From NCBI GenBank assembly GCA_008921705.1, contig VFFE01007258.1, positions 1,779,223-1,843,222 of the forward strand: a stretch of DNA of 64,000 nucleotides, read 5' to 3'. Source of the DNA: Burhinus oedicnemus (lineage: Eukaryota > Chordata > Aves > Charadriiformes > Burhinidae). The position numbers and the translations under genes were made by a program. Positions 1 through 12,000 of the stretch are shown piece by piece. The notes below the pieces were generated by a model. That model was given only the letters and a program-made list of their open reading frames with translations. It did no database searches and was not told the origin of the DNA. Each line of letters begins with the position of its first letter. Position 1 is the stretch's first letter.

Positions 1-639
1 CCCTATGTTTCAGACCTCGGTTTAAGTTCTGAATGCATCTGTGACTGCAGCCTATGCACAGATTCAGAAGTTTACAGGTCCCCACCTATCAGCTTTGCTG
101 GCATGAGAAAGTTGTTAAAATACAAAAAAAGAAGTAGGTCCATTGTGTGTTATTGTATAGAAGTAAATAAAAATTTAGGACTGTGAAAATTCGATTTTTT
201 TTTCTGAAGCTGAGGAGGTCTTTTTTTATCATCATTCATTACTGCTATAATTGTCTTTTTTGGTTTCTTTCTGAATGCTGACTAGGTGAATGACTGTAGT
301 AAAAACACTGAATTTTGAAACTCTGTAGGACCGTATGATTTTAAAATGTTTTTGAGACTGTAGTAGAATTACATTTTATGGGCTTTATGAGAAGAAGCTA
401 CTACTATTATCATAGACCAAAAAGCCAACTTATTCAAGGTGTTGCCAGCTTTTTTTGCAGCCATTTTGAGCCTGCCTGTGCAAAACATATCATCTCTTCT
501 CAGCTTCAGGCAATAGTTGTCAAAAGGTGTGCTAGTTAGGTTTCCTCGTCAGTCATTTCTGATGTTTCCTTTCATCTCTGCTTCAACAGTTTCTTTCTTT
601 TTTAGAGTTTATAATCCACTATGTCCAGTATTTTTCAGG
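1..639. other. AT-rich intergenic stretch, no gene seen
   Basis: No exon, repeat family or RNA gene could be recognised here. The short open frames have no coding character. Confidence 0.5.
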
Positions 640-985
640 GACCAGTGGCACGGGTGGTGTCCAGTACCAGGCCAATGTGGCAGGGTTTGGGGCAGGCTGA
701 AGGGCTGCCAATGGACGGTGACAGCCCACTGCATGCCAGAACATGGCGCACTGCTCAAACACACCTAAGAAAGGGCAGTAGCCGCTGGGGTAGGTGACAC
801 GGGGGGATGCAAACCAAAGGAATTATAGCCAGAGACGCACTCTTGGAAGGACACACTTTGTGCTGGGAAGGTGTGTCTCTGAGGGGCTGCAGGCACAGGC
901 AGCCCATGCTGGGGCAGGGACAATCCTGGGGGACTGAAGCCTGTGGGTGACCCACACCAGAGTGGGGACACCCCTGAGGGTCTGC
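640..985 (+). mobile_element. GC-rich, decayed LTR-like remnant
   Basis: A sharply bounded GC-rich block lies in AT-rich surroundings. It contains four spaced variants of a CTGARGGRCTGCAGCCTGTG-like motif, near 698, 880, 933 and 976, some followed by a GACCCACRC-type segment. Iterated motifs of this kind (pairs of 'ctgcagcctgtgg' and 'gacccacgctggagcagg') are, from memory, typical of one common avian ERV LTR group. I see no intact TG/CA ends and no target duplication. The block could also be another GC-rich repeat. The open frames across it on both strands (517-768, 755-971) look like by-products of its composition. Confidence 0.35.
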
Positions 986-1780
986 AGCCTGTTATCTGGT
1001 TTGCTCTTGACTCTGTAGCACTACCTATTTAATTTATTTTTGCTTGTAAAGTTTTGAATTCTAGATCACTCCAACAGGTATGAAGCCTGAAGTGTCTTTT
1101 TAGTTAACTGCTTTTAAAGTTGCCTTTTAGAGTTTAGTCCCCATCTTATTCGGGTCACATGAATTTTTAAAAAAGGTGAGAACAGCACATTTTCAGACAG
1201 TTACATATGGGAAATGAGCATTCATACAATCAGATCAGTCTTTGCAGAATGTTGTGAAGGACTATTTTAGCACACTTTTTAACTTTAGCAGAAGTAAAGA
1301 AAGAAATAGAACCATATATTACTGTTCAAATTTAGCCATTGTTACAGTGGTCGGGATGTCTTAGATTTTTCCTAAGCCTTCTGCTGAACAGTGGACCATC
1401 ATTCTTCTCTCACTGCTTCTCTGCCAACTCTGCATGAGTACCAAAACCAGTCCCTGCAAGCATGGGGCAATAACTGTGTACACTTACTGCAGGTAATGAA
1501 GGAGGGCATTTGAAAATTTCAGTTACAACCCCATTGTGGTATTTTAGGGTTTCTTCCCCTCCCACCCTCCTATGGTACTTTCCTGGTCAGATCTTGTGTC
1601 AATTCACACAGATCTCTTCCTCTCCGATCCTTCACTCTCAAAACTTAAAAGCAGCAGGGAAAATGCTTTTCTCCAGAGTGGAAGGAACCAGAGCAAGCCA
1701 TCTCTTCTGACAAAGAAAGATGTTCACCTGAGGACATGACTTCTGCACTGGATTTTGAGCATAATAACTTTTTTCCCCTC
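986..1780. other. Intergenic stretch, no gene seen
   Basis: Nothing recognisable. A pyrimidine tract followed by CTCAG at about 1769-1782 resembles a splice acceptor just ahead of the long frame at 1813, but I cannot link it to a coding exon: that frame has a TGA at 1810-1812. Confidence 0.4.
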
Positions 1781-1812
1781 AGGATTTATTTTCACTCATA
1801 CGTGTTCAGTGA

Positions 1813-2382
1813 GTGAGTTCAAAGGATGGCCTCACAGATGGTTGTGTCATTAAAGTGAAAGACGCATCACTATGCAGGGGAAGGCGCTCAGAATTCCTAT
1901 TACTGCTGCTGGAGGCCCTGTATCATGGAGCTACACCCTTGTTGTATAATTGCTTTCTTTTAACTGGTATTTATCTCCATATGGAAAAGCAGAAGAAAGC
2001 GGTTGAAGGGACAACCAGTATAGAAGCCATAGAAACTAACAGTTCTACTGAGCAGCTGTATAGTTCAAGTGCAATTTGCAAAAACATGAAACCTCAAATG
2101 TTTGGTCTTGTACTATGTCATATAACAGCTCTCCAAGGCTTTTTCTGTGTTCCTCTTTTGCCTTTAGAGTATCAGCTGTTTGGTTGCTCACTTTCAAGTC
2201 AGGTGCTCAAGCTGGCATTTTCCCTTTCCTGTTTGTCACTTCGAATAGCTGAAGTTCTGTTGTGGAGACACGTTTTTTCCAGCAGGAAAGCTCTGGCATT
2301 CTGGAATTTCTGTTTACGCCTGTCTGGCTGCCTTACCAGCTGTAGTTTGATAGTTATTGCGATTAATTTACACGTAAAATAA
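1813..2382 (+). CDS. Unassigned 189-codon frame, possible multi-pass membrane protein
   Basis: I do not recognise this protein. The frame opens after a TGA at 1810-1812. Its first codon is GTG at 1813, and the first in-frame ATG is at 1981 (residue 57), so the product would be 133 residues if translated from ATG, or longer if an upstream exon splices in. Hydrophobic stretches that could span a membrane lie at about residues 28-55, 97-118, 127-150 and 162-186. Residues 57-96 between the first two are polar and Ser/Thr/Glu-rich, with a possible N-glycosylation site at N76-S-S. Cysteines are frequent in the last helices. The stop TAA at 2380-2382 is embedded in an AATAAA hexamer. With stop codons at about 6% in this composition, a run of this length by chance in 64 kb is unlikely (a few percent by my rough estimate), but that is not proof. 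It may be a terminal exon, a single-exon gene, a retrocopy or chance. Confidence 0.35.
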   Translation: MSSKDGLTDGCVIKVKDASLCRGRRSEFLLLLLEALYHGATPLLYNCFLLTGIYLHMEKQKKAVEGTTSIEAIETNSSTEQLYSSSAICKNMKPQMFGLVLCHITALQGFFCVPLLPLEYQLFGCSLSSQVLKLAFSLSCLSLRIAEVLLWRHVFSSRKALAFWNFCLRLSGCLTSCSLIVIAINLHVK

Positions 2383-5300
2383 AGGCTTCACTGTGCACTG
2401 CTGGGAGATTTTACACCTAGCTGGCGGAACAAGCACCCTTCTAATTACAATGCCATTCTCACACTGCTGTGCCTGACCTTGCTTATAAATCTGAGTCAGA
2501 CAAGTGTACAGGAACCTGAAACTCAGAAACTGTCACCATTCCCAAAACACTGAAATCAGAATCGCAACCTTCACTGATTTGAAAGGGAAAATTCTTCTTT
2601 TTAATGGCTCAAACGTAGCCCTTTGTCAGAAAGAAAAGAATGACGTACGGAAAATCAGCAAAGACATAACTTCATGTGAAAGAATGCATTATTTTGTTGT
2701 CTTCTGAGTATTGGTATTGGTTTAGCTAATGATAGGTTTACAAATAATGGCTTGATCCTGAGTTTAGACACACATCTACATACTCATATTTAAAACAATC
2801 TAACTTGCTTTCCTGTGATATATATTTTCTGCGTTTGGAAGAAAAGAACTGCTGCATGTGATCATCTGGTCACCTATGACATATCTAGCCCGGGTTCCAA
2901 GAGACACTGTTGTGTGGTTATATGGACTTGCGGGTGCTTATCTGATACAAAAGATCAGCAGCAGTATTATAACCAGGTTGCCAGACCATTTGTATAAGTT
3001 GTAGACCAGCACTTGACCACTGTGCAAAAAACGTGCAGGATCCTGGAAATGAAAGAAGCAGCAACAGCTGGATGCCTGACTCTGAGCTGTTTGTTAGGAC
3101 GCTTGCTTGAGTTTTTTATTTACACATGTGCTTCTAGGTTAATTCCTCCCCACCCCTCCCCCACCTCTACCCCCCATCTCCTGTAGCTTTTTGATGCAAA
3201 ATGTATTGAGGAAATCCTGGAGTTATTCCTCAGGGTATGCCTATTGGGTGCCCCTTACAGATTAGGATGCCAAGTTTGTGAATCTTAGTGGCTTAGATAT
3301 GGTATGAGGGTTGTTCTAGTGCCTTGGCTGAGCAGAGGATACACAGTACTGAGCTTCAGGGTGCATGCCACCAAATTTTTTAGGCATCTAACTAAGATCC
3401 CTAAGTCAGGATCAGTAATTAAATCAGGCCACACCTTTCAAGACTGAAATGACAGGCGTCTTGAGAAGGTGGTATGAGCCACATATGGTATGTATTGCTG
3501 TCGAGATCCTATCTCCTACTGACATGAAAGACCTTGATCTTCCCATTTGCTTAAATCTGTGACTTCTATGAAATCTCTCCATGTTACACATTTAACCCTG
3601 CATTTGGTTTTCTACGTGATGCCCCGACAAAATCTTGGAGCCATAAATAGTTCAAACATCAATTTAACACTACTGAAAGAGGAGTTAAATCTAACTATTT
3701 AGAACTAGATTTTCCTAGGTTTCAGGTTCTTTGAGGACAGGGCTCTTTCAGTAGTTGTTTGAATGTCACCTGGCACAAGGTCTGACCTCGGCAGGGGTTT
3801 CTAGATCTCTTATAAGACATCAAATGTTATTAAAACCAGTAAAGACATCGCTAAATAGAGATGCATATTTCTATTCTCAGAATCAAAACTCTGCAAAACA
3901 AATTGTGGGTCAATGCTTTGCTATGTTGAATCTTTTCCAGCTGACTCAAAACAAAAGTTACAAATTGATGTAAATTGTGAAGAGTGGAAAACCAAAAAAC
4001 TGCACACAAAATATGCATAATAATTTACAATAAAATGAATTATTCAACATGTTTCTGATGGAAAATTATCCCAATAAACTTCTGAAATAAATTTTATTTC
4101 TTAAATCATAATGCATGAGGGGGGAGGCTATTCTTGGTATAAGATCAAGATATGCTGAAAATGTTATAAGAGAAAAGGTTTCTGATTTTAATTTGCAATG
4201 ACATCTGTCTTATTGTAATTATGAAATAGTAAATAGTTTCATAGCAAATTTGACTGCAAGTTAAATTTCATAAATTTAATTTTCCATCAAAACAATTCCA
4301 ATTATTTCCCAGTTCTCATAATAATCTTGAGCCATGACATTACTATTTCATTCTTTTGTCTAGTGGATGAATAAATTAACTCCGTATAAAAATTTTGAGT
4401 TTTGAAATAAGAGCAAGAGAATCCCCAAATGACTGAGATAGGAAGAAATACCATGATGTAAGGGAAGGTTGTGGAAGACAGGCAATCCAGCAACAGTGAT
4501 GTTTGAAATTATAAAAATCAAATGGAGATTCTGTGTCATTGAAGAAAGCTTTTCTTTGCAGTCCTGGTCACCATGCCTTCAGACAGGAAGACAAAGAAGT
4601 GGCTGTGAAATAATACAGATTACGATCCTGAACGTTTGTTTATTTAACATTATTTTTAGCAGATGTAGGAGAGGATTTGTTTTAGGATTATTCCTTATAC
4701 CAAGGGCAGTGAAAAAAAAGAAAGTCTCAACAAAAATGGAACAGAAGTAAATATGAAATAAAAAAGGTAAAAATGCAATAACTTACCCAGAATTAGTTGG
4801 AGGTGAGATTTTTAAATTTTTTTAATGCTTTAGGAGACTTTTTTTCTTTTCAAGTGTATGAATTCCGATTATCTCATTCTGATCTAGAATTTAGAAGAGG
4901 AAATAATTAGTTCCAGAGGTAAATTCAGTGTGTTCTATCTGTAAGGACCTCAGGAGCTTCACATGGTTCATTTATAATGTGAATTTATCTCTATGTAGAA
5001 AAATTAGTGGGTTCTTCACTGTTCACAAAGTATAAACGTGTATTCCCTATGTGTGAAAATACCAAGAAGAATCTATGTAGAAAAAAACAGAAAAAAATGC
5101 CTAGCTAGTAAGACTTATATCAGCTACTAGGTTCAAAGGGATCCTGTCTTACAGTAATGACACTCTTACTGCTGAGTTATTTTGGAGGTATACCACACTT
5201 CATTAATCTCAGTTTTTTTCTTTCCTTTTAACTCCAGTCATTGTGATTCCAGATAGTGAACTTTACATGTTAAGAGATGACTATAAGAAATAATTTTGCT

Positions 5301-5651
5301 ACAAGTGCTTCCTGCAGTTCTAAAATGTTACCAAATCAGCATCTGAATAGCTTATAAAAATGCTTAACACCTTGGTGTGGTATGATCTTTTTACCAGCAC
5401 TCTGGTGACCTTTACTGGACACCTAAATAACTCAGCCTCAAAACCAACCTTGGTGTATAATGTAGCCATCTGAAATTCAGGCATATTGACTGCTTATATA
5501 TCACAGTAACATGCATTTTATTTGGGGAGAAGCATCTCTTGTATACCAACATAGATACGTGTGTTGTGTACCCATTGTGTATTTAATCTTAACAGTGTAG
5601 AAGCATACAGATTCCAATGTTCCTATTTTTAATTTTTTGTCTTCCTTTCAT
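2383..5651. other. AT-rich intergenic stretch, no gene seen
   Basis: No convincing exon or repeat family. There is a C-rich patch at 3145-3180. Short frames at 2504, 2815, 3755 and 4469 have no features of proteins. Confidence 0.5.
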
Positions 5652-6082
5652 TCATAGAATCATAGAGTCATAGAATGGTTTAGGTCAGAAGGGACCTTAA
5701 AGATCATCTAGTCCCAACCCCCCTGCCATGGCCAGGGACACCTCCCACTAAACCTGGTTGCTGAAAGCCCCATCCAACCTGGCCTTGAACACTTCCAGGG
5801 ATGGGGCATCCACAACTTCCCTGAGCAACCTGGTCCAGTGTCTCACCACCCTCACAGTAAAGAATTTCTTCCTAATATCTAATCTAAATCTACCCTCTTT
5901 CGGTTTAAAACTATTACCTCTCGTCCTATCCCTACACTCCCTGATAAAGAGTCCCTCTCCACCTTTTCTGTAGGCCCCCTTTAAGTACTGGAAGGCCACT
6001 ATAAGGTTTCCCTGGAGCCTTCTCTTCTCCAGGCTGAACAACCCCAATCTCACCAGTTTCCTTCTCTGAGACCTATCCCTCA
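5652..6082 (-). mobile_element. CR1 LINE, 5'-truncated, minus strand
   Basis: The left end is the reverse complement of the CR1 3' tail (TCATAGAATCATAGAG, then the reverse complement of GGTCCCTTCTGACC). It is followed by the complement of the 3' UTR and of the last part of ORF2. Read on the minus strand it encodes the usual C-terminal CR1 block, with DRTRGN, then [10 protein letters not shown] and [10 protein letters not shown]. Similarity fades around 6080, so this is a 3' fragment of about 430 bp from a multi-kilobase element. The 171-codon minus frame at 5748-6263 is mostly this fragment plus read-through into unique DNA, not a host gene. Confidence 0.9.
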
Positions 6083-9000
6083 AGATGATACATTTGAGAT
6101 TCTTTCTTTCTTTTTCCTTCAAATTCTTTCTCCTAGACACCTTGCTTATTTTCCTAGACAGTTTTGTTTTTAAGCCATCATTTTTACCTCCTTCCTTCAC
6201 TTCTTCTCTGTCTGCTCCCTTCTTTCTAGTGCACAAGCTTCCACACCTACTGATTGGTGTCACATTGCTTTGCCTCGTTTCACGCTATTTGAATAATGTG
6301 GAAATCACAGAACTGCTAGTTTGTCCTGTTATTAATGTAATTTCGTAAAACAGACTTTTAAAAGAAAACTTCTTGTAGGGTTCTACAGTCAAGTCCTTAA
6401 ACATGACAGGCAACTTACTGTCCCACTGTCACATAAATCAGTGGTCACCTGTAGCATTTACGAAACTGAGGATTTTGTAGAAATGTTACAGAGTTCTGAA
6501 TCCATTGTAGAAAATTACAGGGATTTTATTTTCTATTAAATTCTATAGGATGGGATCTTTCTCTCATATTGACAGCTTCCTTGTGTTATGTTTTTTATTA
6601 ATTATTGAAGATCTCTCTTCAGCATTTGCCGAAGAAAAACATTTGCTTTTCCTCTTGCATCTTATTGTATGCTGGCTGTTATGCCATTTTCCCATGCTGT
6701 ATAGTAAGGACGCAAATTGTATTTTGTAGTCTCAAATTGCCAGTTCAAATGAAGTTGTGAGTATGTGCCAGCCAACAGCTATTTATCTGTCTTTCAAATC
6801 ACTTGTCTAAGGTCCCATTCAGTAGTCGTCTCCCTCAACTTATTTTACAGAAGCTGTGGACAAGCTATCAGATACTGAAATGTGGTTTTTGCTGCTTCCT
6901 TTGTTTTGACCTCAACTAGTAACTTGAGATCTGTGCACTTGAAAGCAGCACATCTGTTCTGTCAGAGCACTCAAAGTGCTCCAGATGGAGCAAAGAACTC
7001 ACAGACTTCAGTAATGTAGCTACCCTACATTTTTTCTTTTCAGTGTTTTTGATCTAAATAAAGCAAGTATGTGGTGGCTTTCTGATCAGCTTTTGCCATT
7101 AATCCCAAGGCAGGAACTTTTACTGCAACCTGATAAGATGCTTCTGACCACAGCTCTAATCTGAGGCGAAAGGAATAGAAATTCCCCCATGCAAATGGTG
7201 AAGGAACTGTCTGACACACGTTATGCTCCCAGTGAGTTGTACGAGTCTCAGTGTGATGGTGCTCAGACACAGAGTTGCGACACTATAGACTATCATTTTC
7301 AAACATCTGTTTCAGTTTTCACATTTAAGTTCAGTATTGTGTTGCGATCAATGCATGAATATCAAGCTTTTCTGATGCTGGTGGAGAGGATGGAATCCAA
7401 GTTTTGCAGTGCATGGGTGGCTGCTAAAGTTGTAGATATGCCTTCTATGCACCTCACGCCTATTCTCCTCTGGAAGTTGAGGCTCCAGTTTTTTGATGGA
7501 ACTATTATATATTCTCTGCCACAAGTGATGGTCCAAATTCTGGCATAGATGTCAAATAAGAGTAGTTCCATCGAATTCCTCTTCATTTTGACACCTCTGG
7601 AAGTAAGGCTACTTACAGTAAGAACTTAAGTATGAATTTAAATTTCTGCTTGTATAGGAACTTAATTTTGCATCTAAGTGATCATTGTAGATCCATATAT
7701 TTGAGAGTATTAAAGATCATTTTTTCTATCAAATCTGCTTTTTATCTCTGGACCCTCCTGTGTTGACCCTCTAATTGACAGTCTCCAGGAGACAAAGCGG
7801 GGAGTCAAAACAGTTCTTTCCATTACTAGTTTATGCAACACCAGGAGCATCAGAGAGCAGGATTGTCTTTCTCATCCTTGCAGGCCTTGCAGCTTCATTA
7901 TCTTAGTTTTATCTCACATAAGTACAAGCTTGACTAGCTGCAATAGAATAATTCAGCTCTTTAGAGTGCTGCAGGTGGGGATTTGAGGTGCTGACCTCCT
8001 CACCATCAAATCTGCAGTTTGAGTGTACATTGTGTGGAGAGGTATTCCCTTGAGAGGTGCTAAAATGACTGCTTTAGGATTGCACCAACTTTTCCCCTTG
8101 TTTTATACAACTAGAAAAGGTAGAAAGGACAAATAGATCAGTCTTAAGTGTACAGATTTTAATTATGAACATCTTAATTAAACCTACATTAATTTGTCTC
8201 TGTCCTCACCATAGTTAGAATCTGCTGGCATACGTAAAATGCGCACGCTAAAAAAATTTCTACAGACATTTGCAGATATATCAGGAGGTAACTCTGCCGT
8301 AAAGGTTGCATTAAGCTTTTCAATTAAAACAGACATAAATTTCTCTATTTCACACTTTAATGATCAAATGTAATCTTCAAAGTTTCTAATAGCCGTTAAA
8401 TTTTTCTAGAACGTTTGTAAGCTAAAACAAACTGTTCCATTAGTAGCAGAACTAATGAAACTTGCTTTCCTATTGTCACCCATCCTTGCACACCAGCCCA
8501 CATTTGTGTATTTTGTCATGCAACCACCACAGCACTCAGTGTAGTTTGTCTGGAGCTGTGCACCTGCTTAATGGATAAATGATTTTTTTCTTTCTTTTTT
8601 TTCCCTGTATGTTGGATGCTGCCTCTTGGAACAGATTTGGACTGAGCTCTTTCTGATTTTCCATTACTGAGGGGATAAATAGCATCTTTCTTTTCTCCCT
8701 AGAAGTAAATTTCTGCCAGGGGAAAAAAAACAAAAAAAAACAAAAAAAAACCAAAAAAAACAATTTTAATATCCTTAAAACCTTTTCCACTTTCAAATGT
8801 GAATGAAATCAACCTATTGAGGGGTCAGTGACAGACAGTATAATCACCTGAGTTTTGTTTTTTAGGAAAGCTCACTAAAGTCTGATATGCTGTATAAAAT
8901 AAATCTAGAAGGCACCTGATTTTGAAATGCAGCTTTAAGGACACCACTTTACTTTAAATATAAGCTAAGAATTCCTAAGGTAAAATCCTAGTTGTATGGA

Positions 9001-12000
9001 ACTTGATGTAGGTTTTCTGTTCATTATCAAGTGAAGAGAATTGGATGCTTTAGGACGAAGTTCAATTCAGCTGGTTTTAATGTGGCTGAACACGTGCTTT
9101 GGGATGGAATTAACTCTGAGTAGCTCCCTTCTGACTCAAAAGGGGGTCTCTGTGTTCAATGATTCAGGTACCGACATTGAGTCAAACAAATCCATCCACA
9201 GCAATCTATCGTCTGCTCTTTGTTTAAAAAAAAAAAAAAAAGAATTCCCACCCAACCTCATCTCTTCAGGTTTGATCCAGAAAGTTTTGTGTAGCAAACC
9301 TGTTGTGATTAAGGCCAAAGCTGAGTTCCAAATTTGGGAGATATAGCTGGGGCATCTTTTGAGAATGCATCTGGGAGTGAAATTTTGGCCCTGTTTAAGC
9401 TGATGGGATTTTACTGTAGATATTTTCATAGGGAGGAATTCATGTGGAATGGGTAGTGCGGCTGTGAGGTCTCTGACTGTGTTAGGGTTGCATGATGCTT
9501 GGTAGTCCTTTCTAGTTCAGGTTGGTGAGGCAGCATTGGTGGGTAGTTTGCCTTACCTGTCTTTGGGTGGAAACTTAAAGGTCTTTTTACCGCGTATGGT
9601 ATAATCGTGGTGCTTCTCTAATTGTCTAATTCAGTCTTCTGTCTTATGCTTTCAAAACACTCTGACCGGTGAGAAGTGTCTGTTGTTCCATATTTCCTGC
9701 TGCTTAGAAAGCCCACCCTGAACTATCAAGATTAAGGAATCTATCATTGTGAAACTTCCACTTGACTGTTTAGGTCTGTGTTTTTATAAAACCAAATTAT
9801 ATGATAGAGCCAGTTATTTAAAAAAAGGTATATGAAATCCTGTTTTCTGTAGCATTTGATGAAACTAGAGATGTCTTTGACCTGAAGGAGTTACTTTTAA
9901 TTCACAGTTCAGTCCTAGTTTCTTGATTTGAAAATGCAGAATTTTAAATTGAACAGGTTATAATTACAGTAGTATTTCACTTTTTATGGGGATAATTATT
10001 AATTTGCAGTGATAGCATTATTTGCAAATAAAAGAGATGCTAACACTCTGCCTTTCTGCTAACCTGTGTGGTCTCCCAGAATAGTAACTTGAGGGCTTGT
10101 TTGGGTTTTTTGGTTTGGTCATGTGTCCGTGTCCTGTCTGTCCTCTGTCCTGTCGTATCCCACCTCCCTTCTCCCCTCAGGGCTTTAATCATAACTGAAC
10201 AGAAGTTTATCCCAGTTGCTTGTAGAAACCATAGGTGAGAGGGGTTGTGGTCTGAACCAAGGGATGGGAGGGCAGCTACCGCACCTGGTGCCCGGCGGCA
10301 CATGCGGTGCCAAGCCACAGCGGCGCGGATGCTGTCGCACTTCAGTCTCCCCAAGAAACGTGTTTCTGCCTGAAGCGGTGACTTATAATTCAGATACCAG
10401 TTTGTGCTGCAGTAGCTGCTTAAAAGCAACAGTTGCTACATGCGAAGTAACCCGATAAGAAAACCAAAGATTCAAAAGGCAGAAAGATGAAAGAATTATT
10501 TTTTCCTGAAGCCTCTGCGCTGTGAAACATGAATGCTGGAAGAACTGTCTCAAGCTTGTTGCAATTAGCTTCCAACAATGTCTAGATACACAGTGTTATG
10601 TAAGCAGTTGCTCTTTTTTCTGTGAGTTTTTGTTTCTTGGAACAATACAGCAATTAACACTGGTATTGCTGGGGGGTTTGTGTTTCTGTTTAACATAGAA
10701 ACATCCTCCCCTACTCTGACAGGTGTATGAGCCATTTTGTCAAAAAGACTTGAAAAGGAATCAGTGTGTTCTGTTGCTTTGCAGAAAGCAACTATGATTT
10801 GGAAGATAAAAGCAGTTGCAAACAAAAGGCCTTCATTTACATTCAGGCATCATTGCTCACACAAGTTAACGAAAGAAATCCTCTTTTTAATATGTACTTC
10901 AAAACTGAGGGAAGAAAAGCAATCCTACCCATGGATTTAAAATGTGCTCTTGTTAGTGTTGAAGAAGGGAGAAACTTAAAATGATGAGGAAGTTTTAAAT
11001 TCTCCTAAACCTCATTTGCTGGTGCAAGCTCTGATGACAGTCAGAAATGGAAGTGGAGAATGGGAAATGGAGATTTTAAAACTGCAAGGCGGCTGGAACA
11101 TGAAACCTCGTGCTTCTGACAAACTCCTGTCAGTCCCGAGGGATACAACCAAGATTGGAAATTTAGATCTTGGGACTAATAAAATGTTTGAGTGGGAGAG
11201 ATTCCAGACTCTGGAAAGAGATACAGATATGAAGTGATTTTGACTTAGATACCACTCTCAGACAAAAATATACAATGTGATTTTGAGATTTAGGACTATG
11301 TGTAGTTAAAGACGAGGAACCATATTTTCTTTCAGCACTTGCTAGAGGGCAAAGGTTTTGAAGTTAGGTGATGACTTTTTTGTTTTGATGTGGTGATGGT
11401 GCTCTGATGTGGTAGCGCATTTTAATAGCTTGTTTTTTTCCTTGTCAGAAGGCTTAAGAGGAGAGGAAGGAGCTGTGACACAGCTGGCGATTATGATACC
11501 ACTCCAGTTGTTGATACACCAATTTCAAGTGTTTATTTTGAAATAAAAGTCTCCTATGCTCATTAATATTCTGCATGGATATTTTAAAGAACTTCTTTCA
11601 GTGTTAGAAACTAATATCAATGTAATAAAACCAAAAAGAAAAAACCAAACTGTTGTATTTTAAGTGTTCTATCAGATTAACATTTTTCCAATCGTTAACA
11701 AAGTTTGCGTTTTATTAGACTGCCACTTAAGAACTCACTGTGAATTCCTGGGCACAGGTTGGAAAAGGTGCCTAATTCCTTTTAATTTCTGGAAGGATCT
11801 AAGACTCATTTTCATCTGGTTTTCTCCTTTAGTTGTAGACTTTTAAGACACTGTGATTTAAGCAGTCTTTTCTACACTGCTATCTTAAAATGGGAGGTTA
11901 AAAATACTGCAATGACTGGGAAAATACCACATTCTTATAAAAAGAAACAGTTTCAACCCTCTTGATTGTTTCTCAATTCCTGGGTTTTTTGGTTTGAACT

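Noticed and set aside
5748..6263. 171-codon minus frame as a host gene
   Set aside because: Its C-terminal half is the CR1 ORF2 end; the N-terminal half is read-through into flanking DNA.
7189..7548. 119-codon plus frame
   Set aside because: Chance length, overlapped by two minus frames, no recognisable domain.
10040..10458. Overlapping 129-codon minus and 80-codon plus frames in a GC-richer patch
   Set aside because: No protein features; the openness follows from higher GC.
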